This document shows positions 23,045-31,147 of a DNA stretch of 37,068 nucleotides, piece after piece (position 1 is the stretch's first letter; each line of letters starts with the position of its first letter). The translations under genes were made by a program, and so were the position numbers. The stretch is from Promethearchaeota archaeon (lineage in GTDB: Archaea > Asgardarchaeota > Lokiarchaeia > Sigyniarchaeales > SOKP01). The notes under the pieces were generated by a model. That model did no database searches. It worked only from the letters and a program-made list of their open reading frames with translations, and was not told where the DNA came from. Where the stretch lies: positions 1 to 37,068 of the forward strand of contig SDNY01000027.1 of assembly GCA_004524535.1 (NCBI GenBank), written 5' to 3'.

Positions 23045-23887
23045 ATGGATGTCCATAAGATAAAAAATAAAGTATTAAATGATTTAAGACAAGAAATCCC
23101 AGATTTAATTGAAGGAAAAGATACTTTTTCTCTTACTCGTCTTAGCAGCAAAAAAAATATAGTATATGAATTGATTTTTGATAAGAAACCAGAAAAATTA
23201 CCCAAAGAAGTAATCCTCAAACTTTTCAGAACTAACTATGCTGAAAAAGAATATAAAGCCTTAATCAAACTAGAAAAACAGGAGCTACCAATCCCTAAAG
23301 TATTATATTTTAAAAAACCTTATTTAATCCTTAAAAAACTCGAGGGTGTTAATCTTTGCGATTTTATAAATGATAACTTATTAAATATTTCCACTATAGA
23401 TGAATTAAATTTGGAGATCCGTGATAAAATTATAGTTAGCGTAAAGAAATTAGCTGAATGGATAGCTAATTTGCATAGGCAAAACATAATTACTAAGAAA
23501 AATACACTTGAGATTATTGTGTTTAACAAAGGAGATACTCGACTGAGAGATTTTATATATAATTCAACAAAAAATGTTATTTACGGCATCGATTTTGAAG
23601 AATCATATGAAGGGAATTTCTTAGACGATTTAGCTTGGATTTGTTGTTCTTTATTAGATACGAATCCTGGAATTTTTGAAATACCTGAACCAAAACATAA
23701 AATAGAGCTAATTAACTACTTTTTAAAGGAGTATTTCCGAATTAATAAGAAATTTTTGTTCTCATTCAATTATTTCGCAGAAAAATTAATTGATTATTTA
23801 AACATCGTAATTGAAAGGAGAGCTATAGAATTAAGCCCTGTTAGAAAAAATGTTATTCTGAGAAATATCTCTAAAAAATATACCTAA
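23045..23887 (+). CDS. Protein-kinase-fold phosphotransferase (APH/lipopolysaccharide-kinase-like)
   Basis: This is a 280-residue small kinase-like protein. The N-lobe has VILKLFRTNYAEKEYKALIKL (Lys and Glu pair), the hinge area has YLILKKLEGVNLCDF, and the C-lobe has LAEWIANLHRQN. The catalytic-loop equivalent is NKGDTRLRDFIYN and the metal-binding segment is YGIDFEESYEGNFLDDLAW. These fit the APH/RIO/WaaP kinase superfamily; the substrate is unknown. I start at the ATG at 23045 rather than an upstream TTG (23030), which adds five non-conserved residues. It follows the MFS-longin gene by 47 bases on the same strand and may be its partner. Confidence 0.78.
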   Translation: MDVHKIKNKVLNDLRQEIPDLIEGKDTFSLTRLSSKKNIVYELIFDKKPEKLPKEVILKLFRTNYAEKEYKALIKLEKQELPIPKVLYFKKPYLILKKLEGVNLCDFINDNLLNISTIDELNLEIRDKIIVSVKKLAEWIANLHRQNIITKKNTLEIIVFNKGDTRLRDFIYNSTKNVIYGIDFEESYEGNFLDDLAWICCSLLDTNPGIFEIPEPKHKIELINYFLKEYFRINKKFLFSFNYFAEKLIDYLNIVIERRAIELSPVRKNVILRNISKKYT

Positions 23888-24004
23888 TAACTTATAAAAA
23901 AGCACAATAGATAATATTTTTAAGTAACACATCGTTAGGTTTAATAATACATATCGAACAAAAAAATAAATTGTAATATAAAATAAAGAGATATTGAATA
24001 GAAA

Positions 24005-25252
24005 ATGAGCGATGTAGGCACAAAAGAAGTTGCGATTGGTATATTACTTATTGGACTCGTTGCGATGGCAGGATGGGTTGGATTTCTTTATGTGAATCCC
24101 GTTACTAAGACAAAAACAGAAGAAGAAGAGGAAACTATATATATTACAACTACAACAAAAGTTATCGAGGAAACAGGTTTACCAGATGATTGGGGTTTAG
24201 CAGAATTGGATGCTTCCTTTTCTGTATTTAATGAAACGGGTGGAGAGATAACAGTAAAAATGTCTGATATTTTAAATGGTATTTCTCTCTATTATAATCA
24301 AGAAGCGGACCCATTGGGTCGTAAAACACTAGAACATAAATACGAGTATATGGAATTACGAACGGTCGACGATCCATTATCAGGTCGAACTTTTACTGGT
24401 GTAAATATTTTAGATGTATTGGAATTTGCTGGTACATTTTTTGCTTGGAATATTTCTTGCAAAACAAATAATGAGGATTTATATCCCAATACTTATTTTA
24501 ATGTTTCAACTGGAGATATAGTTAATTTGGATAGTAAAAATGGTGGATACATTCCTACAATTATTGCTATTGCTGCTGATGGATTATGGTTACCTGACCT
24601 TGGTTATGGAAATTTTTCAATTATCCAAGGACAATCATCACAATCTATTTATGATCTTAAAGAAATAAGGACTCTTTCAGAATGGCAAGTAGACATAATT
24701 GTTAATGGAGATCCAAGATATCAAGTTAATAGGACAAATATTAGTGATCCTCATTATCCAGATGGATGGCATTGGGAATATCATAAGAATTTTACAGGGC
24801 CTGATAATGCATACATGGGTGGGAGAATGACATATAATCGTACATTTTGGGGAGTAAATATGTCATATATAATAAACCAAACTAATGCTAAAGATCTTAA
24901 TTATACTATGAGTGCAGTATCTGTAGATGGTTGGGCATCTGATACATATAACAATACTGATATTAACTCTGGTTTAGTTTATCCAGTAAACTATGGATAT
25001 GTTAATTATACAGATAATCCTCCTACAGGGGTTCCTTTACCAAAAACAGATCTGTTAATAACATTGGTTTATATGGAACAAAGATTCTATGAATACGGTT
25101 TATTCCCTTCTGATCCAATATGGGATAAGGGATATTACGATGGATATTATGGTGGACCGTTTCACCTCGTAATCCCTGGAATGACAAAAAATAAACATGC
25201 GGGATGTGTAAAAAGTATCATAATAACTACATATGCTGGTCCAATTCCTTAA
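24005..25252 (+). CDS. Membrane-anchored surface protein, sulfite-oxidase-fold-like, many N-glycosylation sites
   Basis: This 415-residue protein has an N-terminal membrane helix (about 9-32) and a large outside part. A region from about 75 to 215 (VKMSDILNG, then RTFTGVNILDVLEFAG and WLPDLGYG) resembles the fold of the molybdopterin-binding sulfite oxidase family. I see no conserved cofactor cysteine, so it is probably a binding domain. It carries about thirteen N-x-S/T sequons, indicating heavy glycosylation. It is followed by a 14-T run and then two related surface proteins and an ECF transporter, all on the same strand. A role in capturing a ligand for import is inferred. Confidence 0.65.
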   Translation: MSDVGTKEVAIGILLIGLVAMAGWVGFLYVNPVTKTKTEEEEETIYITTTTKVIEETGLPDDWGLAELDASFSVFNETGGEITVKMSDILNGISLYYNQEADPLGRKTLEHKYEYMELRTVDDPLSGRTFTGVNILDVLEFAGTFFAWNISCKTNNEDLYPNTYFNVSTGDIVNLDSKNGGYIPTIIAIAADGLWLPDLGYGNFSIIQGQSSQSIYDLKEIRTLSEWQVDIIVNGDPRYQVNRTNISDPHYPDGWHWEYHKNFTGPDNAYMGGRMTYNRTFWGVNMSYIINQTNAKDLNYTMSAVSVDGWASDTYNNTDINSGLVYPVNYGYVNYTDNPPTGVPLPKTDLLITLVYMEQRFYEYGLFPSDPIWDKGYYDGYYGGPFHLVIPGMTKNKHAGCVKSIIITTYAGPIP

Positions 25253-25256
25253 AATA

Positions 25257-25270
25257 TTTTTTTTTTTTTT
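25257..25270 (+). terminator. Poly-T terminator
   Basis: A run of 14 T residues starts four bases after the stop codon of the surface protein gene. This is a typical archaeal termination signal and would separate that gene from the operon starting at 25317. Confidence 0.6.
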
Positions 25271-25316
25271 AAATCAACAATCTAATATTTATTTATAGAA
25301 AACAATAATAAAAATA

Positions 25317-26264
25317 ATGAAAAAACTTAGAGTTAACCTTATTTTTTCATTAATCCTGCTTTTTTTGATAGTTAGTTGGAAAATTCCATTTTCATTTTCA
25401 TATCCTGGAGATGGGGATTGTACCGATTATCATGGAATTACTAACATTAATGCTAATTATATTGAAAATTCTCAAATTGTTTTGGATGGTGTTTCAAATG
25501 AATCTTTTTGGAATGAAATTAAAATTAAAAATGGATTTATCACAATTCCTACAGCTAATATTCTTGGCAATCCTGGAGACGAAATAATTGAAGCTAAATT
25601 AATTTTCGTTTTAAATAATCAATATATTTATATTTATTGTGAGTGGAATGATACTACTTCCAAGCCAAGTGGTATAAACATTTTTGATGGTATTTATTTC
25701 TGTTGGAATATAAACACTCCTAATTTTACTTCATATTACCCCAATGATATGAATACAGAGCATATGGGAGGAGGATTGATAGACACTTGGGGAACTGAAT
25801 TTTATTTTGGAGATTCTCATGAAAATCATTCAAGTTTTGTAGGTAATGACGGATGTATTCAAGAAGATGGATGGCATTTAGGAGAAATTAATGATATTGA
25901 AATTGGTTTTTCATATGTTGTTGATCATTCCTATTCTATTGAGATTAAAAGAAAATTAATTACAAACCATGAATATGATGTACAATTTTATAAAGGAAAA
26001 TCATATCTCTTTAATATTGGATTATTTAATGATGGATACGGGATCGATCATACGATTTCTTGGGTTTATAGGTTAAATATATTAAGTGATGATTATGCTA
26101 TTAATAATGATGATGACGATAAATCGAGTAAGAATGATACGCAACTCGATATCGGATCAATTATAATAATAGGGACCATATCAATAATTTTAATTATAGC
26201 GATAATTACATATTACAAATCTAAAATTACTAAAAATAAAACTAATATAAAAAATGCAGACTAG
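25317..26264 (+). CDS. Surface protein with ethylbenzene-dehydrogenase-type (haem-binding/DOMON-like) domain
   Basis: This 315-residue protein has a signal peptide at about 1-28 (MKKLRVNLIFSLILLFLIVS) and an exposed domain of the EB_dh type: IVLDGVSNESFWNEIKIK, then AKLIFVLNNQYIYIYCEWND, MGGGLIDTWG, HSYSIEIKRKL and FNIGLFNDGYG. A C-terminal helix anchors it (about 278-300). In the family such domains bind haem b through Met and Lys, and others bind sugars. There is no CxxCH. The stop codon overlaps the next start (11 bases), so it is co-translated with the sulfite-oxidase-fold protein, next to an ECF importer. Confidence 0.72.
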   Translation: MKKLRVNLIFSLILLFLIVSWKIPFSFSYPGDGDCTDYHGITNINANYIENSQIVLDGVSNESFWNEIKIKNGFITIPTANILGNPGDEIIEAKLIFVLNNQYIYIYCEWNDTTSKPSGINIFDGIYFCWNINTPNFTSYYPNDMNTEHMGGGLIDTWGTEFYFGDSHENHSSFVGNDGCIQEDGWHLGEINDIEIGFSYVVDHSYSIEIKRKLITNHEYDVQFYKGKSYLFNIGLFNDGYGIDHTISWVYRLNILSDDYAINNDDDDKSSKNDTQLDIGSIIIIGTISIILIIAIITYYKSKITKNKTNIKNAD

Positions 26265-26856
26265 AAATTTTAAGATTTTAGTCGCGGCAATATGCATTGG
26301 TTTAACAGCAGTTTGGCTTACTGCATATAATATTGTAAGATTAGGCATAGATCCTATTGGATATATTCAACAGAATACTTCAGGATCTTTTTCAGATGAA
26401 GAGTCAGAAGATTTAAAAACAATATTAACTATTAAAGGAAAAGTTAAAGAGGATTTACGTCTTTCATTGTCTGATCTCAAATCAGATAAATATAAACAGG
26501 TAACAGATGATTTTGACTTTAAAAATTCATATGGCACAGAATGGACTGCGGAATATACGGGAACGACTCTTTGGAGTATATTAGAAGCTGAAGGAATATT
26601 AGAATCTGATGATTTAACATTTATATTTATCGGACAAGATGGATATGAATCTCCAGTAGCTCTATCAATTGAAGATATTGCCAAGAAACATGAAAATAAA
26701 GTAATATTAGCTTATGAGCTAGAAGGTCAACCCTTAAGTGATGATAATGGTCCTGTAAGATCTATAATAGACAGAGAAGTTATACAATACCTTGAACCAA
26801 ATCATTATAATTCTCAATTTGCCGTAAAAAGTTTGAAATATGTTGAGATCAAATAG
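26254..26856 (+). CDS. Membrane-anchored cofactor-less sulfite-oxidase-fold domain protein
   Basis: This 200-residue protein has an N-terminal membrane helix (about 6-30) and one outside domain of the oxidoreductase molybdopterin-binding type: LTIKGKVKEDLRLSLSDLKS, then YTGTTLWSILEAEG, GYESPVALSIEDIA, LAYELEGQPLSDDNGPVR and FAVKSLKYVEI. The catalytic Cys that binds molybdenum in sulfite oxidase is absent: the only Cys is in the membrane helix. It is therefore a binding or assembly module and probably not an enzyme. It overlaps the preceding haem-domain gene by 11 bases, and the following ECF S gene begins 15 bases later with a good Shine-Dalgarno site, so all belong to one operon. Confidence 0.78.
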   Translation: MQTRNFKILVAAICIGLTAVWLTAYNIVRLGIDPIGYIQQNTSGSFSDEESEDLKTILTIKGKVKEDLRLSLSDLKSDKYKQVTDDFDFKNSYGTEWTAEYTGTTLWSILEAEGILESDDLTFIFIGQDGYESPVALSIEDIAKKHENKVILAYELEGQPLSDDNGPVRSIIDREVIQYLEPNHYNSQFAVKSLKYVEIK

Positions 26857-26871
26857 GAGTGATATATTAAA

Positions 26872-27510
26872 ATGAATGATAATAAACAAAAAACTGTCCA
26901 AAAAGAAGAGAATTCGAATCAATTAGAAGAATTTAAAGAAACGGGTTATAGCCAAGATAGTTCTAAAAAATTAGCAACCATTGATTTATTATATAGTACA
27001 ATCCTTGGTGTCATTGGTGGTTTTATATCTAGCTTGATTCCCTTTAGTCTATTAATTAAAGTGTGGTATCCATTGACAGGTGGTACTCAACTTATAAGTG
27101 GACACCATGTTATATGGGCGTCTATAGTCTATGGTTTAACTCGGAAAAAAAGAAATATCCTGATTACAATGTTCACAAAAGGTATTATAGAGTTTATGTT
27201 AGGAGATGTGTGGGGGTTATTAATCTTGTTTGTTAATGTTATGGAAGGTTCATGCTTGGCGGTTGGATTTTTTTGGATGGAGAAAATAGGAGAAGGGGAG
27301 ACCAAATTAGGTTGGGGAATTGCTGGTGGATTTGGTAACTTTTTTCAAGCACCATTTTTTTGGATTTTAAATCAAAGATGGCATTTGCATTGGACTTTAT
27401 GGGTCCTTGCATTTATGTTTGCTTTTATTTCAGGAATTTTAATCACAGGATTATTAGGAAAGTTAGTAAAGGAATATATAATCAAAGCTGGAGTACCTAC
27501 AACATTTTAA
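26872..27510 (+). CDS. ECF transporter substrate-binding (S) component
   Basis: This 212-residue membrane protein has a charged cytosolic N-terminus (about 1-40) and six likely helices. Its layout (LLYSTILGVIGGFISSLIPF, HHVIWASIVYGLTRKKRN, FTKGIIEFMLG, EGSCLAVGFFW, GWGIAGGFGNFF) is that of an ECF S component, perhaps of the YkoE type. The substrate is not determined. The start ATG is preceded by GGAGTGAT, one of the few strong Shine-Dalgarno sites in the window. The ATPase and T components follow directly. Confidence 0.78.
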   Translation: MNDNKQKTVQKEENSNQLEEFKETGYSQDSSKKLATIDLLYSTILGVIGGFISSLIPFSLLIKVWYPLTGGTQLISGHHVIWASIVYGLTRKKRNILITMFTKGIIEFMLGDVWGLLILFVNVMEGSCLAVGFFWMEKIGEGETKLGWGIAGGFGNFFQAPFFWILNQRWHLHWTLWVLAFMFAFISGILITGLLGKLVKEYIIKAGVPTTF

Positions 27511-27517
27511 ATGGTGA

Positions 27518-29344
27518 ATTACGTTTCTCAATTCAATTAACTCTCCAGCAATAGTTTTCAAGAATTTTTCTTTTATTTATGGTAAAGATAACTCTAAGAA
27601 CCCTGCAGTTTCAAATATAAATTTAAGTTTAAATACCGGGGATGTATTAATTTTAGCTGGTCCAAGCGGTAGTGGAAAATCAACTCTTTCTTATGCTATG
27701 AATGGAATAATTCCATGGAGACTAAAAGGATTTATGAAAGGGGATGTTGAGATTTTTAGTAAAAGCATCTGGGACTATAATTTTATGGAATTAAGTAAAA
27801 TAGTAGGTCTAATTAAGCAAAATCCCCTTGAACAATTAGTGACATTTAAAGTTAGAGATGAGATTGGATTTGGATTAGAGAATCTTAAATATTCAGCAAA
27901 TGAGATCAAGAAAAAGATTGATGAAATTGCTAAATTTATGGGAATTTCCCATTTATTAGATCGTGATATTGATCAATTAAGTGGAGGCCAAAAGCAATTA
28001 ACCATTCTCTGTTCATTTTTGGTAATGAATCCTAAAATTCTCATCTTAGATGAACCAATTGCATTTTTAGATCAAAAATCTGAAAGTCTTCTCTTAGAAA
28101 GATTGCAACGATTGGTTAAAAAATTAGATGATAAGTTAACTATTGTCATAATTGAACATAGATTATCCAGAATAATAAATATAGCAAATAAGATTGTTGT
28201 CTTAGATGATAAAGGAAAAATAAAATTCATGGGCAATATCTCAGAAATAATACATAACAAATATGATCAACTTAGAGCTTCTAACGTGAGAGTGCCTTGG
28301 ATAATTGATACTTTTTATAAATTTAAACAAGCTCTTAATTATCATAATCAAAAATTCAAGATTCCAGTTAATTTTCAGCAATTAATTGATTTAGTGGATA
28401 AATTAAATAATTTTGAACTTGAAACACTTCAAAAAATTCTCATTAATAGTGAGATAAAACCAAATTCAATGGAAAAATTCCAGAAATATAAAGATAAAAT
28501 ACATTTTGACGAGATATATCTTGAGAAATTAAAAGATACTAGATTTCAATTAATTAATGCACTCAATCCAAATATAAATGAAAAAAATCAAGAAGAAAAT
28601 TTAATTTTAGAAACTAAAAATTTATGTTTCACTTATCCTAATTCTAATATAAATGCTATTCGAGATTTATCAATTAAAATTGACCAAGGAGATTTTCTAG
28701 GACTTATAGGACCAAATGGCTCTGGAAAAACAACGTTATTATATCTCTTGGCAAATCTTTACGATCCCGCAGAAGGTATTATTTTTTATAAAGATAGAAA
28801 TTTAAGAGATCTAGACTCTTATGAATATGCCAAGAAAATTGGTTTTATTTTTCAGAATCCTGAAAATATGATTTTTAAGTCAACTTTAAAAGAAGAAATT
28901 TTATATGGTCCAAAAAATTTTGGAATAGAAAAAAAAATTACAGAAGATTATCTTTTAAAATTAATTAACCTAATAGGTAATGAAGATCCCGATAAAAATC
29001 CTTATAATTTAAGCTGGGGGCAAAAAAGGAGATTAAATTTAAGTTCTATTTTTATTTATGATCCTGAGATTATATTACTAGATGAACCATTTATTGGACA
29101 AGATCAAAGAACTATAGATTCTCTAATTGAGACTCTTTTTATTGAAAATAAGAGAGGGAAAACGATAATTATCTCTTCACACGATTACCATCTCCTCCTT
29201 AAATATACAAATAGAATTATTGAACTTAATCATGATGGAACTCTTAGAGAATATGATATGAAATTAGATTATTTTATGAAACATAACAATTTAGGACCAA
29301 TCATCCTTCTCAACAAAATTAAAGAAAAATTAGGGGCAAATTAA
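27518..29344 (+). CDS. ECF transporter fused A1-A2 ATPase
   Basis: This is a fused pair of ABC ATPase domains of about 608 residues. Domain 1 has GPSGSGKST (48-56), signature LSGGQ (154-158) and ILILDEP. Domain 2 has GPNGSGKTT (about 398-406), signature LSWGQ and IILLDEPFIGQ. The DEP and GQDQ elements fit the EcfA1/A2 pair. Family identity is sure. The first ATG in frame (27698) lies after the Walker A motif, so it cannot be the start. The frame is open back to 27518 without any ATG, GTG or TTG. An ATG at 27511, preceded closely by the S gene stop, is one frame off; a single extra base around the TTT at 27524-27526 would explain this. Confidence 0.9.
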   Translation: MTFLNSINSPAIVFKNFSFIYGKDNSKNPAVSNINLSLNTGDVLILAGPSGSGKSTLSYAMNGIIPWRLKGFMKGDVEIFSKSIWDYNFMELSKIVGLIKQNPLEQLVTFKVRDEIGFGLENLKYSANEIKKKIDEIAKFMGISHLLDRDIDQLSGGQKQLTILCSFLVMNPKILILDEPIAFLDQKSESLLLERLQRLVKKLDDKLTIVIIEHRLSRIINIANKIVVLDDKGKIKFMGNISEIIHNKYDQLRASNVRVPWIIDTFYKFKQALNYHNQKFKIPVNFQQLIDLVDKLNNFELETLQKILINSEIKPNSMEKFQKYKDKIHFDEIYLEKLKDTRFQLINALNPNINEKNQEENLILETKNLCFTYPNSNINAIRDLSIKIDQGDFLGLIGPNGSGKTTLLYLLANLYDPAEGIIFYKDRNLRDLDSYEYAKKIGFIFQNPENMIFKSTLKEEILYGPKNFGIEKKITEDYLLKLINLIGNEDPDKNPYNLSWGQKRRLNLSSIFIYDPEIILLDEPFIGQDQRTIDSLIETLFIENKRGKTIIISSHDYHLLLKYTNRIIELNHDGTLREYDMKLDYFMKHNNLGPIILLNKIKEKLGAN

Positions 29345-29347
29345 ATA

Positions 29348-30232
29348 GTGAAAAGAAAAAACAAAAACAAAATACTAGACAAGAAACAATATTTATTTGC
29401 ATATGTTCCCGGTAATTCAATTTTTCATAAATTAAATCCTCTCTCTAAATTATTTTTTTTAATCTTTCTTACGATAATTACTTTGGTGAGCAATAGTCTC
29501 ATTTTTATGGCATTCATTTTTCTAATTGTATTATTAATGGCTTTACTTAGTGGGATCTCCCTCATGAATTTAATTCATAAATTAAAGTTTATCGTTATGA
29601 TTTTAATAGTAAGTGTTATTTTGAATATTTTTTTTAACGCTATTCCAAATGAAGAAGAAGTAATTCTTTTTTATTTACTCGGATTAAAATTTTTACCAAT
29701 TCGAAAACTTGCTGTATATTATGCCCTTAAAGCAATGTTTATCGTGTTAATTCTTTACACTTCTACAATTATTTATACAAATACAACAGATATTAGAGAT
29801 TTTGTTTATGCTTTGATGAAGTTAAAAATACCATACAGATATTGCTTTGCATTAATGGTTGGGATTAGATATATTCCTATTATTGAAGAGGAGGCAAGAA
29901 CCATTTCATTAGCTCAAAGAGCAAGAGGATTTGGGTTAGAAAAAGTAAATTCAGTAAAAAAAGCTTACCGATTTATTTTTGAAAGATTAATTGCAACCTT
30001 AGTTGTGGTATTGAGAAAGGCTTATGTGACATCAATATCCATGGAAAATAGGTGTTTTGGGATTTACAAAGAAAGAACAAATTTGATAGAAATAAAATTT
30101 AAACTATTAGATATTGTTTTTATGATTATTGTTTCAATAATTTTCGTTGGAATTTTATTTTATTTATTTCAATTGCTCCCGTTACCACAATTCCCTTCTC
30201 TATATCGCATTTTTTTAAAGAATTTTAAATAA
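29348..30232 (+). CDS. ecfT: ECF transporter transmembrane (T) component
   Basis: This 294-residue membrane protein is EcfT/CbiQ-like. It has an N-terminal YVPGNSIFHKLNPLSKLFF segment, about five hydrophobic helices, and the coupling motif AQRARGFGLEK followed by a second conserved helix. This matches the two A-R-G-type coupling helices of T components. It starts with GTG, only three bases after the ATPase stop. The T component connects the S subunit to the ATPases, completing an ECF importer (S, A1A2, T) in 3.4 kb. Confidence 0.92.
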   Translation: MKRKNKNKILDKKQYLFAYVPGNSIFHKLNPLSKLFFLIFLTIITLVSNSLIFMAFIFLIVLLMALLSGISLMNLIHKLKFIVMILIVSVILNIFFNAIPNEEEVILFYLLGLKFLPIRKLAVYYALKAMFIVLILYTSTIIYTNTTDIRDFVYALMKLKIPYRYCFALMVGIRYIPIIEEEARTISLAQRARGFGLEKVNSVKKAYRFIFERLIATLVVVLRKAYVTSISMENRCFGIYKERTNLIEIKFKLLDIVFMIIVSIIFVGILFYLFQLLPLPQFPSLYRIFLKNFK

Positions 30233-30268
30233 TTTGAAAAACCGAAATAATAATATTATCATTTTATA

Positions 30269-31102
30269 CTAGTGAATATTTTTTAGAAGTTCTAAATAAT
30301 CACTATAATTTTCTCGCGTAATTGAATATTTTTTAGTAGTAGAACCCCATCTTATATTATTTCGAATATTATGTAAAAAGCCCTTTGCATTAATAATCCT
30401 AGTACCCCCAACTACATTAATTCCCCTTTTAAAGAGAGGATCGGGTAAAAATCCAGCAGTAGGCCCTATAATCGAAGTTTTTTCTGCATTTGAGCAAAAT
30501 TTTAGAATATCATCGATTGTATCGTTCAATATTGTGGTACTAGTTAATAATACTTTATTGCAGTCTTCTAAATTAGTGGGATCTAAAGTAACTACCCAGT
30601 TCTTTTCTTTTTTCACTAAATCCTCTTTTAATTCAATAATAACTAATTTATTCCCTCTTTCCTCAATCTTTTTAACAAGCGGTGGAAAAAAACCGACCAT
30701 TCCCACTATATCTTTTTCATATATGTTTAATAAGCCTAAAGAATCTGAAGTATGATCAAAGGAAAAATTAGTTTTTTTAAAAAAAAATTGACTAATTGCA
30801 TTAATAGCTCCCATACTTAAGGATTTTTTATACAAATTATTGGATGTAAAATTCTTTACTAAATCCATTGGAGAAATATCTTTATATTCTTTTGAATCGA
30901 TTTTAAGAATTTCTTTCTTGACTTCTCGAGTTAATGCTACAAAGAAAATACCGATTGAGTTATCTTCTAATATTATTGCTGCAAAATTTGATTTTTTTGC
31001 TTTCTCATCAACAGCTGGAACAATAATTTCTTTAATTAATGGAATTTGAACTCTCTTAGCAATATCATTTAAGATTACCTGATATTCGGAAGATATTGTC
31101 AT
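30269..31102 (-). CDS. DUF364/DUF4213 putative heavy-metal-chelation protein
   Basis: This 277-residue protein of the DUF4213/DUF364 family shows DIVGMVGFFPPLVKKIEERG, then LDPTNLEDCNKVLLTSTTILNDTID, IIGPTAGFLPDPLFKRGINVVGGT, and a C-terminal tail. Family members are often adjacent to metal-related or ABC importer genes, but the function is not established. It is convergent with the ECF transporter, and the AOR gene lies upstream on its own strand, so it may serve metal-pterin or tungsten handling. The start is ATG at 31102. Confidence 0.8.
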   Translation of the reverse strand: MTISSEYQVILNDIAKRVQIPLIKEIIVPAVDEKAKKSNFAAIILEDNSIGIFFVALTREVKKEILKIDSKEYKDISPMDLVKNFTSNNLYKKSLSMGAINAISQFFFKKTNFSFDHTSDSLGLLNIYEKDIVGMVGFFPPLVKKIEERGNKLVIIELKEDLVKKEKNWVVTLDPTNLEDCNKVLLTSTTILNDTIDDILKFCSNAEKTSIIGPTAGFLPDPLFKRGINVVGGTRIINAKGFLHNIRNNIRWGSTTKKYSITRENYSDYLELLKNIH

Positions 31103-31147
31103 CTTTAAATTAATTAATTGTAAAATTTAAAAGAAGTTCTAATAACT

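Noticed and set aside
26254-26856. Active sulfite-oxidase-type molybdoenzyme
   Set aside because: The catalytic cysteine is missing and the only cysteine is in the membrane helix, so a cofactor-dependent enzyme is not supported.
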